A program made the translations under genes and the position numbers. The notes under the pieces were generated by a model. It ran no database searches, was not told the DNA's origin, and saw only the letters and a list, made by a program, of their open reading frames with translations. From Paramecium octaurelia (taxonomy: Eukaryota; Ciliophora; Oligohymenophorea; Peniculida; Parameciidae): 64,000 nucleotides of DNA. Location: positions 358,714-422,713 of the forward strand of contig CAJJDP010000071.1 of assembly GCA_905182995.1 (NCBI GenBank), read 5' to 3'. Shown in pieces: positions 1 to 11,044 of this stretch (position 1 is the first letter of the stretch; the number at the start of each line of letters is the position of its first letter).

Positions 1-131
1 GGAAAATAACAAATTAAATAGATTGGTGTGTAAAATGTAAGTTTTTCTGGATAAGAAGATATAGTGACACTTATACTAAGCAATGTAGGATGTGTGATTA
101 AAATGGGGTCATCCTCATAAAGTCTAAATGA
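1..131 (+). CDS. 3' end of a zinc-ribbon-like protein (partial)
   Basis: Read with TAA/TAG as Gln, one frame is open from base 3 to a TGA at 129-131. It encodes about 42 residues with two CxxC pairs (CVKC and, about 16 residues later, CRMC), the spacing of a zinc ribbon. The 5' part lies outside the window, so the family cannot be named. The next gene starts about 70 bases downstream on the same strand, which fits a terminal exon. It could be a chance frame, but the paired CxxC motifs and the correctly placed TGA favour a real gene end. Confidence 0.45.
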
Positions 132-201
132 AATATCATATTATTAATAGTACCAAAATAATAGACTTTAATCAAATTTTGATAACAATTAATTAATTAT
201 A

Positions 202-1326
202 ATGGGTTCTTTTTTTTCAAGTTTGTCCTCTTAAAAACCAAAAATGGAAGAAAAATAAGTTACCTTGAATAATAAAAAAGAATAACTGTAAACTAATGAT
301 GCGTTTATCTCAATGAGACCGACACAATCCATAGGAGAGCATATTATATAAGATGGAGAGTTCTCATTCAATGAAGAGTAATGCAAAGGATAATCTTCAA
401 AAATGATAAAAGGATAGATTAATGCAACTATCTGCCAATCTCAGGAGGCTATAATTATAGATTAATCGGGTAAGTTGAATAGACACTTTAATGATAGCAA
501 GCATAAAATCTTTTGTTATGAATGCAATTAAATAATAGATGAAATTCTTATTAAAATCATTTGTTAGCATACATTTCATTAGAATTGTTTTATATCAATT
601 ATTGAGAACTAATTGTAATAAAAAGATAAATTCATAATTAAATGCAAATGTGGAACCAAATTAAACTCAAATATATTAAGATAAATTGTAGACGTTGATA
701 TTAGATCTAAGTTACTTTACTAAATGTTTTCTGTTCAGGTATTAAAGATATTAATGAATTCCAACATCAGAAGATATTGTGATATACAATAAATTTAACA
801 GATCATGGAGTCGAATACAAAGTAAGAGGACTATGACTTTGATTATGCAGAAAAAAAGGTTGAATTAAAAAAAAATATTATTGAATATTAATTAGATTAA
901 AGTGGTATTTTACACCTTAGTCAATAAAAGCTATTTATTATTAGTGTCTGTTTGTTTTGTGGAAATGAGATAACCTCAAATTTACTAAAGTTAAATTGTG
1001 GGCATATTTATCATTAGGACTGCTTTATAAATTGGCTATAATTTTAAATTAAAAATAAAAAGAGTTCAATCATAAAATGCAGGTGTGGAACCAAAATGAA
1101 TACAAATATAATCAGGAGAATTCCAGAAAGCAAAATTAGACTGAAATTGTTGAACTAATTATTTTCCGAATAATTAGTTGTACTACTGCCAAATTTAAGA
1201 AAAATCAATGATTTTGATTAAATCTACGAAATATTCAAGAGTAATCAATATACAGAGGATCAAGATTATGTTAGTTCATCAGGGTTTTTATATTTCAGTA
1301 ATTACTCTACACCAGGAGGAGATTGA
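202..1326 (+). CDS. Tandem RING-like zinc-finger protein, possibly N-myristoylated
   Basis: An uninterrupted 374-codon frame (TGA stop, many TAA/TAG Gln codons) contains two similar cysteine/histidine modules. Each has CxxC, then C-x-H-x3-H-x2-C (around residues 115 and 265), then CxC followed by the shared tetrapeptide GTK and an Asn-rich stretch. This is a RING-H2-like layout, duplicated within one protein. The N terminus begins MGSFFSS, which matches the N-myristoylation consensus (Gly2, Ser6), so membrane attachment is plausible. By family, a ubiquitin-ligase role is likely, but the last zinc-ligand pair is CxC rather than the usual CxxC, so zinc binding may be atypical. No introns are needed. 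Confidence 0.75.
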
Positions 1327-1442
1327 TGAAATAGAATAATTTATAAAAATATATGATATCTAAATTTAATTCTTTATAAATAATATAGATAAATGTTAAA
1401 TCCTAATTGTTTTATGTTGATTATAATGATATAAATTTTTAT

Positions 1443-3074
1443 TCAGGCTGTGAGTTTTTAATTATTTTTTTAATTTTTTTCCTTTATTCTAAACATTCTA
1501 ATGTTCAAGGTGAATCTATTTACAGAAAATAGGGATTTGGAATCATCTGAAAGTAAGACTTATCGTGAATCAAAATATTTTTGTTAATTCAATACAAACA
1601 CTCCAGCATGATTCTTAACCCAAACCTTGATATTACTATAGGATCCAGACACTAAAAGTAAAGAATTGTAATTGAAACAAACTGATCGAATATAGTATCC
1701 TCCTTCGAGTTATTATATACATGTGAACTTCCCGTTTGGGTCATTTGATTGTTGATTCCAAACTTTGATAGTTTCATCTTCTGAGCCACTAACAAAAGTG
1801 TTTTCATTCTATGCAAAATTGACACAATTCACTAAACTTGTATGTTCTTCTAAAGTTTGAAAATGTTCCCAATCTTCATTCAAATACCAAACACAAATTG
1901 ATTTATCCCCACTTCCAGAAATTAGGAAAGTAGAATCATAATTAAAACTTAATGATTTTACCCATTAACTATGTTAGATCAAGACTTATGAATTAATCCA
2001 TTTCTCATCAGCCTCTATCCAAATTTTGATATTTCCTTCTTGACAACCAGAAGCCAATAAATTATTTAACTAATTTATGCATAAACAATGAATTTCCATA
2101 TTATGAGCTTCATTTATAATTTATTTACAATTATACAACTTATTTTCTTTACTTTATAAATATTCATTCCAAATCCTGATAGTTTTATCATCACCTGCTG
2201 AAAATATAGTATTATTAATTTTTCCAAAACAGACTGCATTTATTGCACCCACATGACCCACTAAAGTCTAAAATTCTTTGAATCCTTCTTCTTGCTTTTG
2301 AAGCAAAACTAGATTATCTTCATTGTTATTTCCTTACAAACCACAGACTATTAGAGTAGCAGTTTTATTTAAATCAATGCAATGACATACTGAACTAGTG
2401 GTTATTTCTTCTTTTATTGTATATAACCCTTTGCTTTTTGCATCTTCACTTTTATCTTTTTCAGGCAGTTTTTCTGGCTTAGTATTCTTCTTTAGAGACA
2501 CTTAGCTGAGTAAGTTCTCTTGGCTCTGTTGAGTTCCAAGTCTCTGGTGATATTAAGATTTGTAAAAGGCTTTGATGATTGAAGCTATCTTCTAACACTT
2601 TTATTAAACTTAGTAAATATTATGCATATCATTAGAGGGGATTTTGGCAACAATTTGATTGTCTTATTCAAAATCATAGTACTTGCTTAATATCTCTTGT
2701 AATTTCTCGAAATCCTATTCATTTAATTTATCGTCATAGAGATAATGTTAAATTTATTTGTCATTTAATTTATGATTTATCAAGCTGTTGAGACAATCTT
2801 CAGTATCATCAAGTAATTCGTCTACCTTTAATTTGATTTCCTTCCTCAAGCTTTCATATTGTTTTTGTAGTTCTTTTATATGATAATTTAATGGATGATC
2901 TTAATTTATATCCATGAGCAATTCAGAGGCTTTGTTGATTGCAATCTTGTTGTTTTAAGGGCATTTTTAGCAGAGTAACTTGCTGTTAGAGGATTTGCTT
3001 AGAGTTACATATTGAATGCTCTTCTGGTGTTGGGAGCACAGAATTTTGGAAGCCTTTTCCTCTAATTTGATCAT
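1443..3074 (-). CDS. WD40-repeat protein with N-terminal Cys/His segment
   Basis: A single 543-residue frame without introns. The N terminus (MIKLEEKAS) is followed by a short Cys/His-rich segment containing CSQH and, about 20 residues later, CQKC, resembling a B-box-like finger. A coiled-coil-prone stretch follows, then at least six WD40 blades in the C-terminal half, each with the GH...D-x-T-I-(K/R)-(V/I)-W signature (for example AGDDKTIRIWN and SGSEDETIKVWN). The architecture matches a large ciliate family of WD40 proteins with this N terminus. It is probably a scaffold; no enzymatic motif is visible. The start was chosen because the preceding in-frame sequence is low complexity. Confidence 0.8.
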
Positions 3075-3336
3075 TAAAAAGAAATAAATAATTAATCTGA
3101 AGAGAATAAAATCGAGATTGTATTAATTAATAAAAAACACTAATTTCAGAATCCTTTAACATCGATCACATAGGATCAGACATATGCTTGGTCATCATGA
3201 TAACAATAAATAAGCAGATTTCATTTATTTATATTAATATATTCCTTTATAATTTTATGGGTGTTATAAATGGTGGTGATATTTTTATATTTATATTTAT
3301 ACACATAAATGGTTTGACTTCAATAATTTAAATCAA

Positions 3337-3927
3337 ATGAGTAATTTGAATGCTGCGAGTCTATATGAAAATCTGCAACAACCTATCAGTCAATACTATG
3401 ACAAGAGTTCAAATTTGACAAGGGAAGAATATTTTTATAAACTCTCGATATCAACTACATTATACTTGGGAAACTTGTCCATCTACACAACCGAAGAATA
3501 AATATTTGAATTATTCAACAGAGTTGGAGCAGGAGTCAGAAGATTAATTATGGGGAGAAATAAAGAAACAGGAAAGGCTATAGGGTTCTGCTTCATCGAA
3601 TATTTCAATCATGAAGATGCAAAAGAGGCTCACGAGTACTTGGACCTCCTGAAATTGGATGAAAGAGCAATCAGAGTAGACTGGGACATTGGGTATTCAG
3701 AAGGGAGAGAATACGGAAGAGGCACAGGAGGCAATCAAGTTAGAGATTCATACAGAAAGGTGGCAGATCCAGAAAGACCTAATGTCCAATCAAACAGAGG
3801 AAGAGGAAGAAGTTATAATAACAATGGAGGAAGGAGAAAATAAGTCGATGAAGATGAAAGCGACAATTCTGGAGGTGGATATAAGAAAAGAGCAGGAAAC
3901 AGATCAAACAATAATTATAAAGATTGA
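3337..3927 (+). CDS. NCBP2: Nuclear cap-binding protein subunit 2 (CBP20)
   Basis: 196 residues with one RRM (about residues 38-120) containing the RNP2 motif LYLGNLS and an RNP1 region around GFCFIEYF, followed by the CBP20 signature RVDWDIGYSEGREYGRG and an RGR/Asn-rich tail. The N-terminal helix and the sequence IYTTEEQIFELF also follow the family. CBP20 binds the 7-methylguanosine cap with CBP80 in the nucleus. The stop is TGA; a TAA at 3841-3843 is read as Gln and lies inside the tail. No intron is needed. Family assignment is very secure. Confidence 0.95.
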
Positions 3928-5002
3928 AAATTTCACATCCCATTATAATATATAGTTCATAGATTTATCAAAAACATATAAGGTTTAAGTTATTCATTAT
4001 AACTCTATAATGTCCAAATACATACTCTATCTCAAATTTCTCAGTACTTTTTTGCTGATATCTTCTAGTAAAAAGCCACATTAATGTTTGAATCTTGAAC
4101 AAATTCGTTTTTACCATCTTTTAGTCTATGTAAATTGTAAAATTGCTATTTATTAAGCATTACTATTATTGAGCTTTAAGATAATTTATCTTCGGCTTAA
4201 CTAAATCCTTTATAATATCTTCAATTCCAAAATGCTTAGTCTCTTTGCTACTGTTTATAGAATATTTCCTAATTCAAATCAATTCAGAATAAAATACTTC
4301 ATCCTTCTAAATTCAATATGCTTCTGAAAACAAGGATATTAATTTTTATCAATATATATCTTTATGTTAGGTATTATTTTATAAATGATTTAATCTATTA
4401 ATGTATTTTTTTCTTAAGTGGAATAAGACATTTAAACTAGTTTTCTTATAGATTCTTTTGATAAACCCTAGCTATTTTGCACCTTCTCGAAATTTAGGTT
4501 TCTGAGCTTTATAAAGTCATTCAAATTTAGTATTAAATTAAGAATCATCTATGAGAAGGAACTTATTAATTGAAAACGATTTGAATTGTAAAATCATTTC
4601 GATAAACTGTTGTTACTCTTGCAACTTTGATGTACTTACATATTATCTTCTCAAATATGAATGGTTATATTTCCCATTAAGTAAACAAATATTAAATTGA
4701 TTCTTTACTTAGTTTGAATAAATAGTTTGCAATACATTAATTCAATTATTTATTAAAGTCTCACCTTGGACAATGAAGTATTCAATAAAATTAATCTTAT
4801 TTGTGTTTATCTTTCTTGTAAGTCTAAATTAAAAATAAAGAGACCTTTAGCAAATAAGATATCCTTTCCATACTTATTCTAAGTAATGAGCGCATTATTA
4901 TATTTAAATTCAAAGTATAATTAGTATATTCTTAAGGGAGGATCAATAAAAATTGTGATGTGTGAAAATGTGTAATTTATAATTTAAGAAATAATTTTAT
5001 TA
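3928..5002. other. Stretch between NCBP2 and PAM16, weakly coding-like
   Basis: About 1.07 kb with no gene I can complete. On the minus strand roughly 4545-4860 reads as an open glutamine-rich frame if one or two small introns are allowed, ending at a TGA near 4547, but I see no recognisable domain and cannot fix a start. The rest is AT-rich with no convincing frame. It may hold a small minus-strand gene. Confidence 0.3.
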
Positions 5003-5501
5003 ATGGTTAAGCGTCTCATTATCAAATTAATAATTGAAGTTGGTTCAACAGTTGCGAAATCGTTTATGAAGGCATATTAACAGAGTGCAAAATGTATTCA
5101 TGTGTGAAGATGATTAGAATAGGGAGGAAAGTCAGCAAATCCGTTTAGCGAGTTTTTGAATCAGACGATGCAAGCGGCGAATTTGACACATAAACCTATG
5201 TCAAGGGATGAAGCGTTTAAAATATTGTAATTGACAGCTGAGAAGGCTAATGCGGAAGAAATATTGAAAGTATATATTGTTATGGAGGATTAAGATTTAT
5301 TGGAGATAGTTTCACAAGAATGATCCAGTAAAGGGAGGATCATTTTATATTCAATCGATGGTGCACAATGCCAAATGCGAATTGATGAAGGATTTTCCAG
5401 ATGTGAATGAGAAGGAGATTTTGGAGAAGTTAAGGAAGGAGGAGGAGAGTCAGAAAGGGAAGGAGGAAGAGGCGAAGTAGGAGGAATAGAAGGAAAATTG
5501 A
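5003..5501 (+). CDS. PAM16: PAM16/TIM16, mitochondrial import motor J-like subunit
   Basis: Three exons (5003-5093, 5118-5269, 5295-5501) joined by 24- and 25-nt introns give 149 residues. The N terminus is the hydrophobic family start (MVKRLIIKLIIEVGSTVAKS), followed by the degenerate J-like domain: SRDEAFKIL, then DPVKGGSFYIQS. The HPD of active J proteins is absent, as expected for PAM16, which pairs with PAM18 at the TIM23 channel. The C terminus is a charged Glu/Lys tail. The TGA stop lies 46 bases before the next gene. Splicing is required: both introns carry in-frame TGA or shift the frame. Confidence 0.93.
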
Positions 5502-5547
5502 TTTTATAAATACTGTATTGTGAAGATTGAATTGAATAAATTAAATT

Positions 5548-6548
5548 ATGCTTTAGAGATTGTCTACAGTGTTCAGAAGACCAGTGTTTTGGCATGGGAC
5601 ACATCATCACGACAGCAATGATGCTACAAAAAGATTATTTGACACAGTCTCTAGCACAGTTAAAGGCATCTAATAAATAAACTATGTTGTGGAGCACGAT
5701 CCAAAATTAACAGCAGAAGAGAAGTCAAAAATGAAGCAATTCCTTATTTATAGATATGATCCAGCTGTATATTGAGATGTTTAGATTATAGGATGAGAAT
5801 GACTTCCCCAAGTATGTCAGCTATTATGTCGACTTGAAGAAGATACCTCCAATGTACTTGGATGCATTGCTATACATCAAAGACAATTACGATTCCTCAT
5901 TATCATTACGTAGGTCCTGCAGAGAAGGCATCTGTGGATCTTGCTCAATGAACTGCAATGGTCTTCATAAATTGGCTTGTATTCATGCAATTGACACTGA
6001 CTTGACATAACCAGCCTACATCACTCCATTGGGACACATGTTTGTAGTCAAAGACTTGGTCGTTGACATGACCAATTTCTACACTCAATATAAGACTATC
6101 GACCCATATTTAAAGAGGAAGACTCCAAAAGTAATGATTTAATAATAAACTAAAATTAGGAAGGAAATAAGGAATACATCTAATCGGTGGAAGACAGAAA
6201 GTTATTGGACGGTCTTTATGAGTGTGTGTTATGTGCATGCTGTTCAACATCTTGTCCTTCATATTGGTGGCATCCAGATAGATATCTCGGTCCAGCAGTA
6301 TTGATGTAGGCTTACAGATGGATTGTGGATTCAAGAGATGAATACACTGATGAGAGATTGGAGAAGTTGGGTAATTGTCTAGGGTCTCATTATGTTTAGC
6401 TGAGGATGTGAAGGTGGAAGACTGTCAAAATATAGGAATGTGTTCATTTACATGTCCTAAGGGATTGGATCCACAGAGATCAATGAACCATTTGATGAAA
6501 TTAATAGAAGAATACAAAGAAAGAAAGATTGCATCTGCAACATTATGA
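5548..6548 (+). CDS. SDHB: Succinate dehydrogenase iron-sulfur subunit (complex II)
   Basis: Four exons (5548-5766, 5792-6130, 6160-6370, 6400-6548) with 25-, 29- and 29-nt introns encode 305 residues. The N-terminal Arg/Ser-rich segment ([10 protein letters not shown]) is a likely mitochondrial presequence. Iron-sulfur ligands are visible in order: CREGICGSC for the 2Fe-2S cluster, C-x2-CACCSTSCP for the 4Fe-4S cluster, and [17 protein letters not shown] for the 3Fe-4S/4Fe-4S region. The segment [21 protein letters not shown] is the family quinone-site hallmark. It transfers electrons from SDHA to ubiquinone at the inner membrane. Confidence 0.96.
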
Positions 6549-6597
6549 TATATTATCATATTATATAATATAACAATAATAATCATAATTATTACTA

Positions 6598-7498
6598 TTA
6601 ATTAAATCTGAGAAAGCTTGCTCTGCATTTAGGACAAGTGGAATTTATTAGCAACCATGCTTGGATGCAATGCAGATGGAAGTGATGTTTTGGATCACAT
6701 GGCAATATTAGCAGTTCTTCATCAGTAACATACACATGCATGCAGATACCACACTCTTGATCTCCTTGAATCTTTTCAGAGTGATAGAGCATTTTGCATG
6801 TCTTCTTAAGTTCATTCAATGATTGCTGATTGTCATAACTCTATTTCTTCTGTTTGAATTTGTGCCACAACATAACCGGGATTATGAAGGGCAAACATAT
6901 CACTAATAATAGACTCACCATGTACACTTCCAAATATTAGTACATAGTCAAAAACAAAAATACTAATTGGAATGTTATTACATGTCTAAAACACGCATGA
7001 TACAATTCTGGATCCTCAGGATTCAGCATCTATAATCTTAATGCCCATATTACTAAAATCTGAGTGCTCCAAAATGTTATTATTCCCAACAATCTCAATA
7101 ATTTATATTTCAGTGCCACTTCGCATCGAATCTAAGCTGCCAACACCTTCTACTTCCTATCCATCTCTTCTGGACTCAAGTACAAGTAAGGATCAAGATC
7201 TTCGCTTATCACATATTGAGATTCTGATAATGCATTCACTTGCTCCTACTCTTCCTCTATTTAAATCATATGGTTTAGATTTTCTGCTATTTACATTACG
7301 ATTTACTAAAATTCGAAACTTTATTACTATGTTATTTAAGAGAACACCCATATAAGTATGATACGCATAAGCAATTATCGAGTGAACAAGCACTGCCAAC
7401 ATCCAATTCGTCAGCTCGCATCTTTCGCAGTTGATTGTAAGAGTAAATATACTTGTCATCATAAACTTGAATATCGAATACGCTCGACACATCACCAT
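6598..7498 (-). CDS. Membrane RING-H2 protein, probable E3 ubiquitin ligase
   Basis: Two exons (7328-7498 and 6598-7305) separated by a 22-nt intron at 7306-7327 give 292 residues. Four hydrophobic spans are visible: two in the first 60 residues and two around residues 155-215. The C terminus is a canonical RING-H2: CGIC, then C-x3-KHHFHLHC (H-x2-H context), then CPKC, ending shortly before the TGA. The middle is acidic and glutamine-rich (EEEQEQ). The layout, multiple membrane segments then a cytosolic RING, is typical of ER/endosomal E3 ligases. It converges tail-to-tail with SDHB (50 bases apart). Confidence 0.82.
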
Positions 7499-8234
7499 TA
7501 CATATTGAGTATGTTATAATCCCTTATAAAATATTTTTGTATATCTCCGATTTATTAACATAATTAATTGAAAAACTAATCACATTAATTTCGTTTCTAA
7601 ATTATTTATCCTACCTTTAACAATAATTATTGATGAAAATATACTACACAATCTAATCAATGGAGAAGATCAAAATTACCTATAATACTAAATAGATTCA
7701 ATTATAATTCTTTATGGAACCATAGAATTGCATTTCCTAATTGATTTTGGAGAACCTTTAGATTAATGGCATTTACCTTATATTCAAATAATATCATTTA
7801 AAAAAGATCTTCATTTAACTTATATATATAGGCTACTAAAATCAATGAAATTTAAATTAATCAATCTAATTTTTACTATTTATTAAAGGAGAAAACTATA
7901 AATAAATAAATAAGATCTATTTCAAACAGGTATAAATACTTAAAAGCTAAAGTATCATAAGAAAAATTTGTTTATTTTGACGCTAAGATAGAATGCTAAG
8001 TAGTTATGAATAGGGAATTATAAATTAATGATTGTAAATATAAATAGAATAATATCATACATAAACATACTTATAAAAAAGAGAGATGTGGAATGATGAA
8101 TTATCATATGATCTAGATTATTAACCTAATAAAATTGATCAAATATTCTCGATAAATGAGTTTTAAAAATATTTAATATTTGTAACCTATATAGATTAAT
8201 ATAATAATAATCCAACTTTCTTAGTATTTAATGC
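7499..8234. other. Long gap with a weak plus-strand frame
   Basis: About 735 bases without a supported gene. On the plus strand a code-6 frame is open from an ATG at 7766 to a TGA at 8309, but its end overlaps the next minus-strand gene, it has no recognisable motif and its composition is Asn/Ile/Lys/Gln-rich as expected from AT-rich DNA. I do not call it. No repeats or RNA genes seen. Confidence 0.3.
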
Positions 8235-10869
8235 TCATCTCAACATTTCATGATAGGGTCTCTAAATAATCTTCTCAATCTCAGGTATCATGTGCTATTG
8301 AAACTCATTGAAGTGTATTTATCCATCATTTGAATTATCAATGAGTTTGAAAAAATCTGCATACTCTTCCTAATCCAAAGGAATTACAATCTTCCATTTA
8401 AGTATATAAACTTACTCTAGTCCTCAACATTTATTTAAACTCATCCTTACTCACAGATCCAGAGCCGTCCTGATCGATAGTCATAAATATTTAGAATAGA
8501 TCTAACTTGTTAGCTTACATGAATTACAAAAAGTGAGTAGCCACCAAATTTAGGATTTCTAAATATAGATACTAATACATTTCGAAGTTTTCTTTGTACT
8601 TCTCTGCTCCTTCATGGCCTACATCTTCTGATTATATGCTTTATTCAATACAATTCCTATATCATTAGTAGATATTCGACCATCCCCTTCCAAATCAAAA
8701 TGATCTAAAATTAAATCATACTGTTCATTATTTAGTTGAATTTCACACTTAAGCAAAAACTACTTCATTTCAGTTCTCTCAACATTCCCACTATTATCTT
8801 CATCAATCTGCCTTCTTAAGTCTAAGATTGATAAGCCATTTTTATTGGCATATTCCAACAAACTGTCTACACATTCTCGGACGATGTCAGGTAATTCACC
8901 ATCCTCATTCGATTATTCTACTTAAGCTCTGGTTATTTTAATTGGTCCTGAACTTGGCCAAGTTGAGAACACCATATCTAAATCTATGAAATTGAAATCC
9001 TAAGTCTATTCATATATTGTTTATAACAGAACATCTGTCTATTCCTCATCCAAGGAAGTCTACAACAGTGCTGTTTTAAATTATTGTCTGTTCACTAGAC
9101 TGCCAGGCAATTGAGCAGCTATCGATTATTACGAACTTCCTTGTTATTTCTTTGGTTTCAGACAGGCCATCAAATCATCCTTTTTTTCATTGAGTTTTTG
9201 TCTTATTTGTTCATGCATTTGAATTTTATCCTCTCCAACCAATATATTGTATTTACCAATTGCTCTAACTAGAGTCTGCATGATGCTTTCATTGTCTTTT
9301 GTTAAATTGATGTTATAAGTGATTTCCTTCTCACCATAAGGTTCAATCAAATAGCGTGATATCAATACGCTTTCATTTTGATTTAAATTAAAAGGTTTGT
9401 TTTGTAGAATCTATATCATTTCTCCTAAGGATGTCTCATTAGTGTCTTTGGAACGAAACAAGTACAATTCCAATTCAGCATTTCTGATATTCTGTGCCCT
9501 TAGTTTATATCTCAACTAAGTGAGCAACTCCTCAATATCATCTTACCGAATTGAACTCAACTTTCTTTGCACTTTCCTTCTATAACTTTGTTTCTCTTAC
9601 AAAGTAGATTGCGAATTCTATTACACTGTGTCATTCTGCTTTTACACTTCAGGTGTAAGTTCCTGTGATTTCCTCCTTTGATTCTGGATGTCTTCTTAAG
9701 ATTGCACAGTGAAGACTTGTTCTCTCTTCCCACCGTATACTTGTGATGATTGAAGATTCCTGTTACTGTTGAAGAACAATTGTTAATATTTATCTTGCAA
9801 CTCAATGAGCTCCTGTTTTTACTTTTCGTACTTCTCCTTAAAACTTTCTTTTTCCTTTGTGACTGTATTTAATTTATCTTAGAAGGTACTGGTGACATCT
9901 TTGAGTTATCTTTCTAATTCGTGAACCTTCCGATCCTTAATCATATTATCATTTTTTAACTGATTATTTTCTACAACTTTTTTTTCTAGTTCCAATTTCA
10001 TTTAGGTAACATCCTACCCTCTTTTAAATTAGGGATCATTTAATTAAGCCTTATTGAATTATTCTTCTAATGAAGATAATTGCTTCTTAATTTAAGTCTT
10101 TTCTTTGATGCTTTTCTAATAGTTCTAATCTAATTCCTAATTCACAGCATTCAGATGTTTAATTTCTCCTTGGACTTTTTTAAGTGCTTAGTTTTATTGT
10201 TTTTTTTCAGATTAGCATTTCTGCAACTGTTCCTACAAAGTGAGAATTTGATCTTCAAAACTTTATTCTGTTTTAGTACTATAAAGTTGAAGAAATAAAT
10301 TACGGATTCATAGTTTTCAGTATTTATTGATGAAGAAGCTACTTGAGGCGTAAAGATTCATCTGAGTAATTTTTCAGTTCAGCCTCTAATTCTTAGATCT
10401 TGGTCAATTTGGCACTCCTCCTCACTCTTATCATTTCCTCCTTAAAATCCTCCAGCTCTTCTCTCAACTCCTTATTTTGTTTCTTCAATTATAAAATAAT
10501 AGTAGATTGCGGGACTTCGTTTGGTTGTTTCTTATACTGCTAAGCCATAGCATTAGTAACAGAAGATGGGTACTCTTCATTCAGAGGCTAAATAAAATTA
10601 TGATGTACATCACTACATTTGAGCATGGCAGTTTCCTAACTTTTTAATTAAGCCTTAAGCTAGTGATTCTCCAATTTTAGAATGTTGCACATTTGTTTTG
10701 TCTTATTAAGCTCTTCATATAATCTTTCCTTATCTTAAACCATCGTATTGGGAATAGTCTTCTTGAATTCTCTGGAATTGGGTGGATCTCTTGTTTTGCT
10801 TAAATTTGAATATTCTGGGATACCTTGCAAGGAATTATTCATTTGAATCCTGATGCGCCTTGGTTACAT
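8235..10869 (-). CDS. Long coiled-coil protein with C-terminal EF-hands (apparent frameshift)
   Basis: Starting at 10869 (an in-frame Met also lies at 10842), introns at 10279-10303 and 8391-8415 connect about 860 codons. Residues about 60-480 are heptad-rich Gln/Lys/Glu coiled coil. A globular region follows (SRYLIEPYGEKEITYNINL), then EF-hand loops with calcium-ligand spacing: DEDNSGNVERTE, DLEGDGRISTND, DQDGSGSVSKDE and DNSNDGQIHFNE. Between the second and third loop (about 8600-8680) the frame changes by two (codon phases at 8681 and 8466 differ), and I find no suitable intron. Either a base is missing or the gene is damaged. Likely a calcium-responsive cytoskeletal/ciliary protein. Confidence 0.75.
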
Positions 10870-11044
10870 AGAATTTGGGTCTTGAAATATGGATAATCAA
10901 TATACTTGTAATGTTGAACATTTTGACGAAACTCAATAGCAGACTTAAATGATATGGACAATAGATACATGTGCTGGTTCCCTGTGCTAAATTTGAGGAG
11001 TACTTGTATAGGGTCTCATTAATTATTTTATTGAATTATATAAA

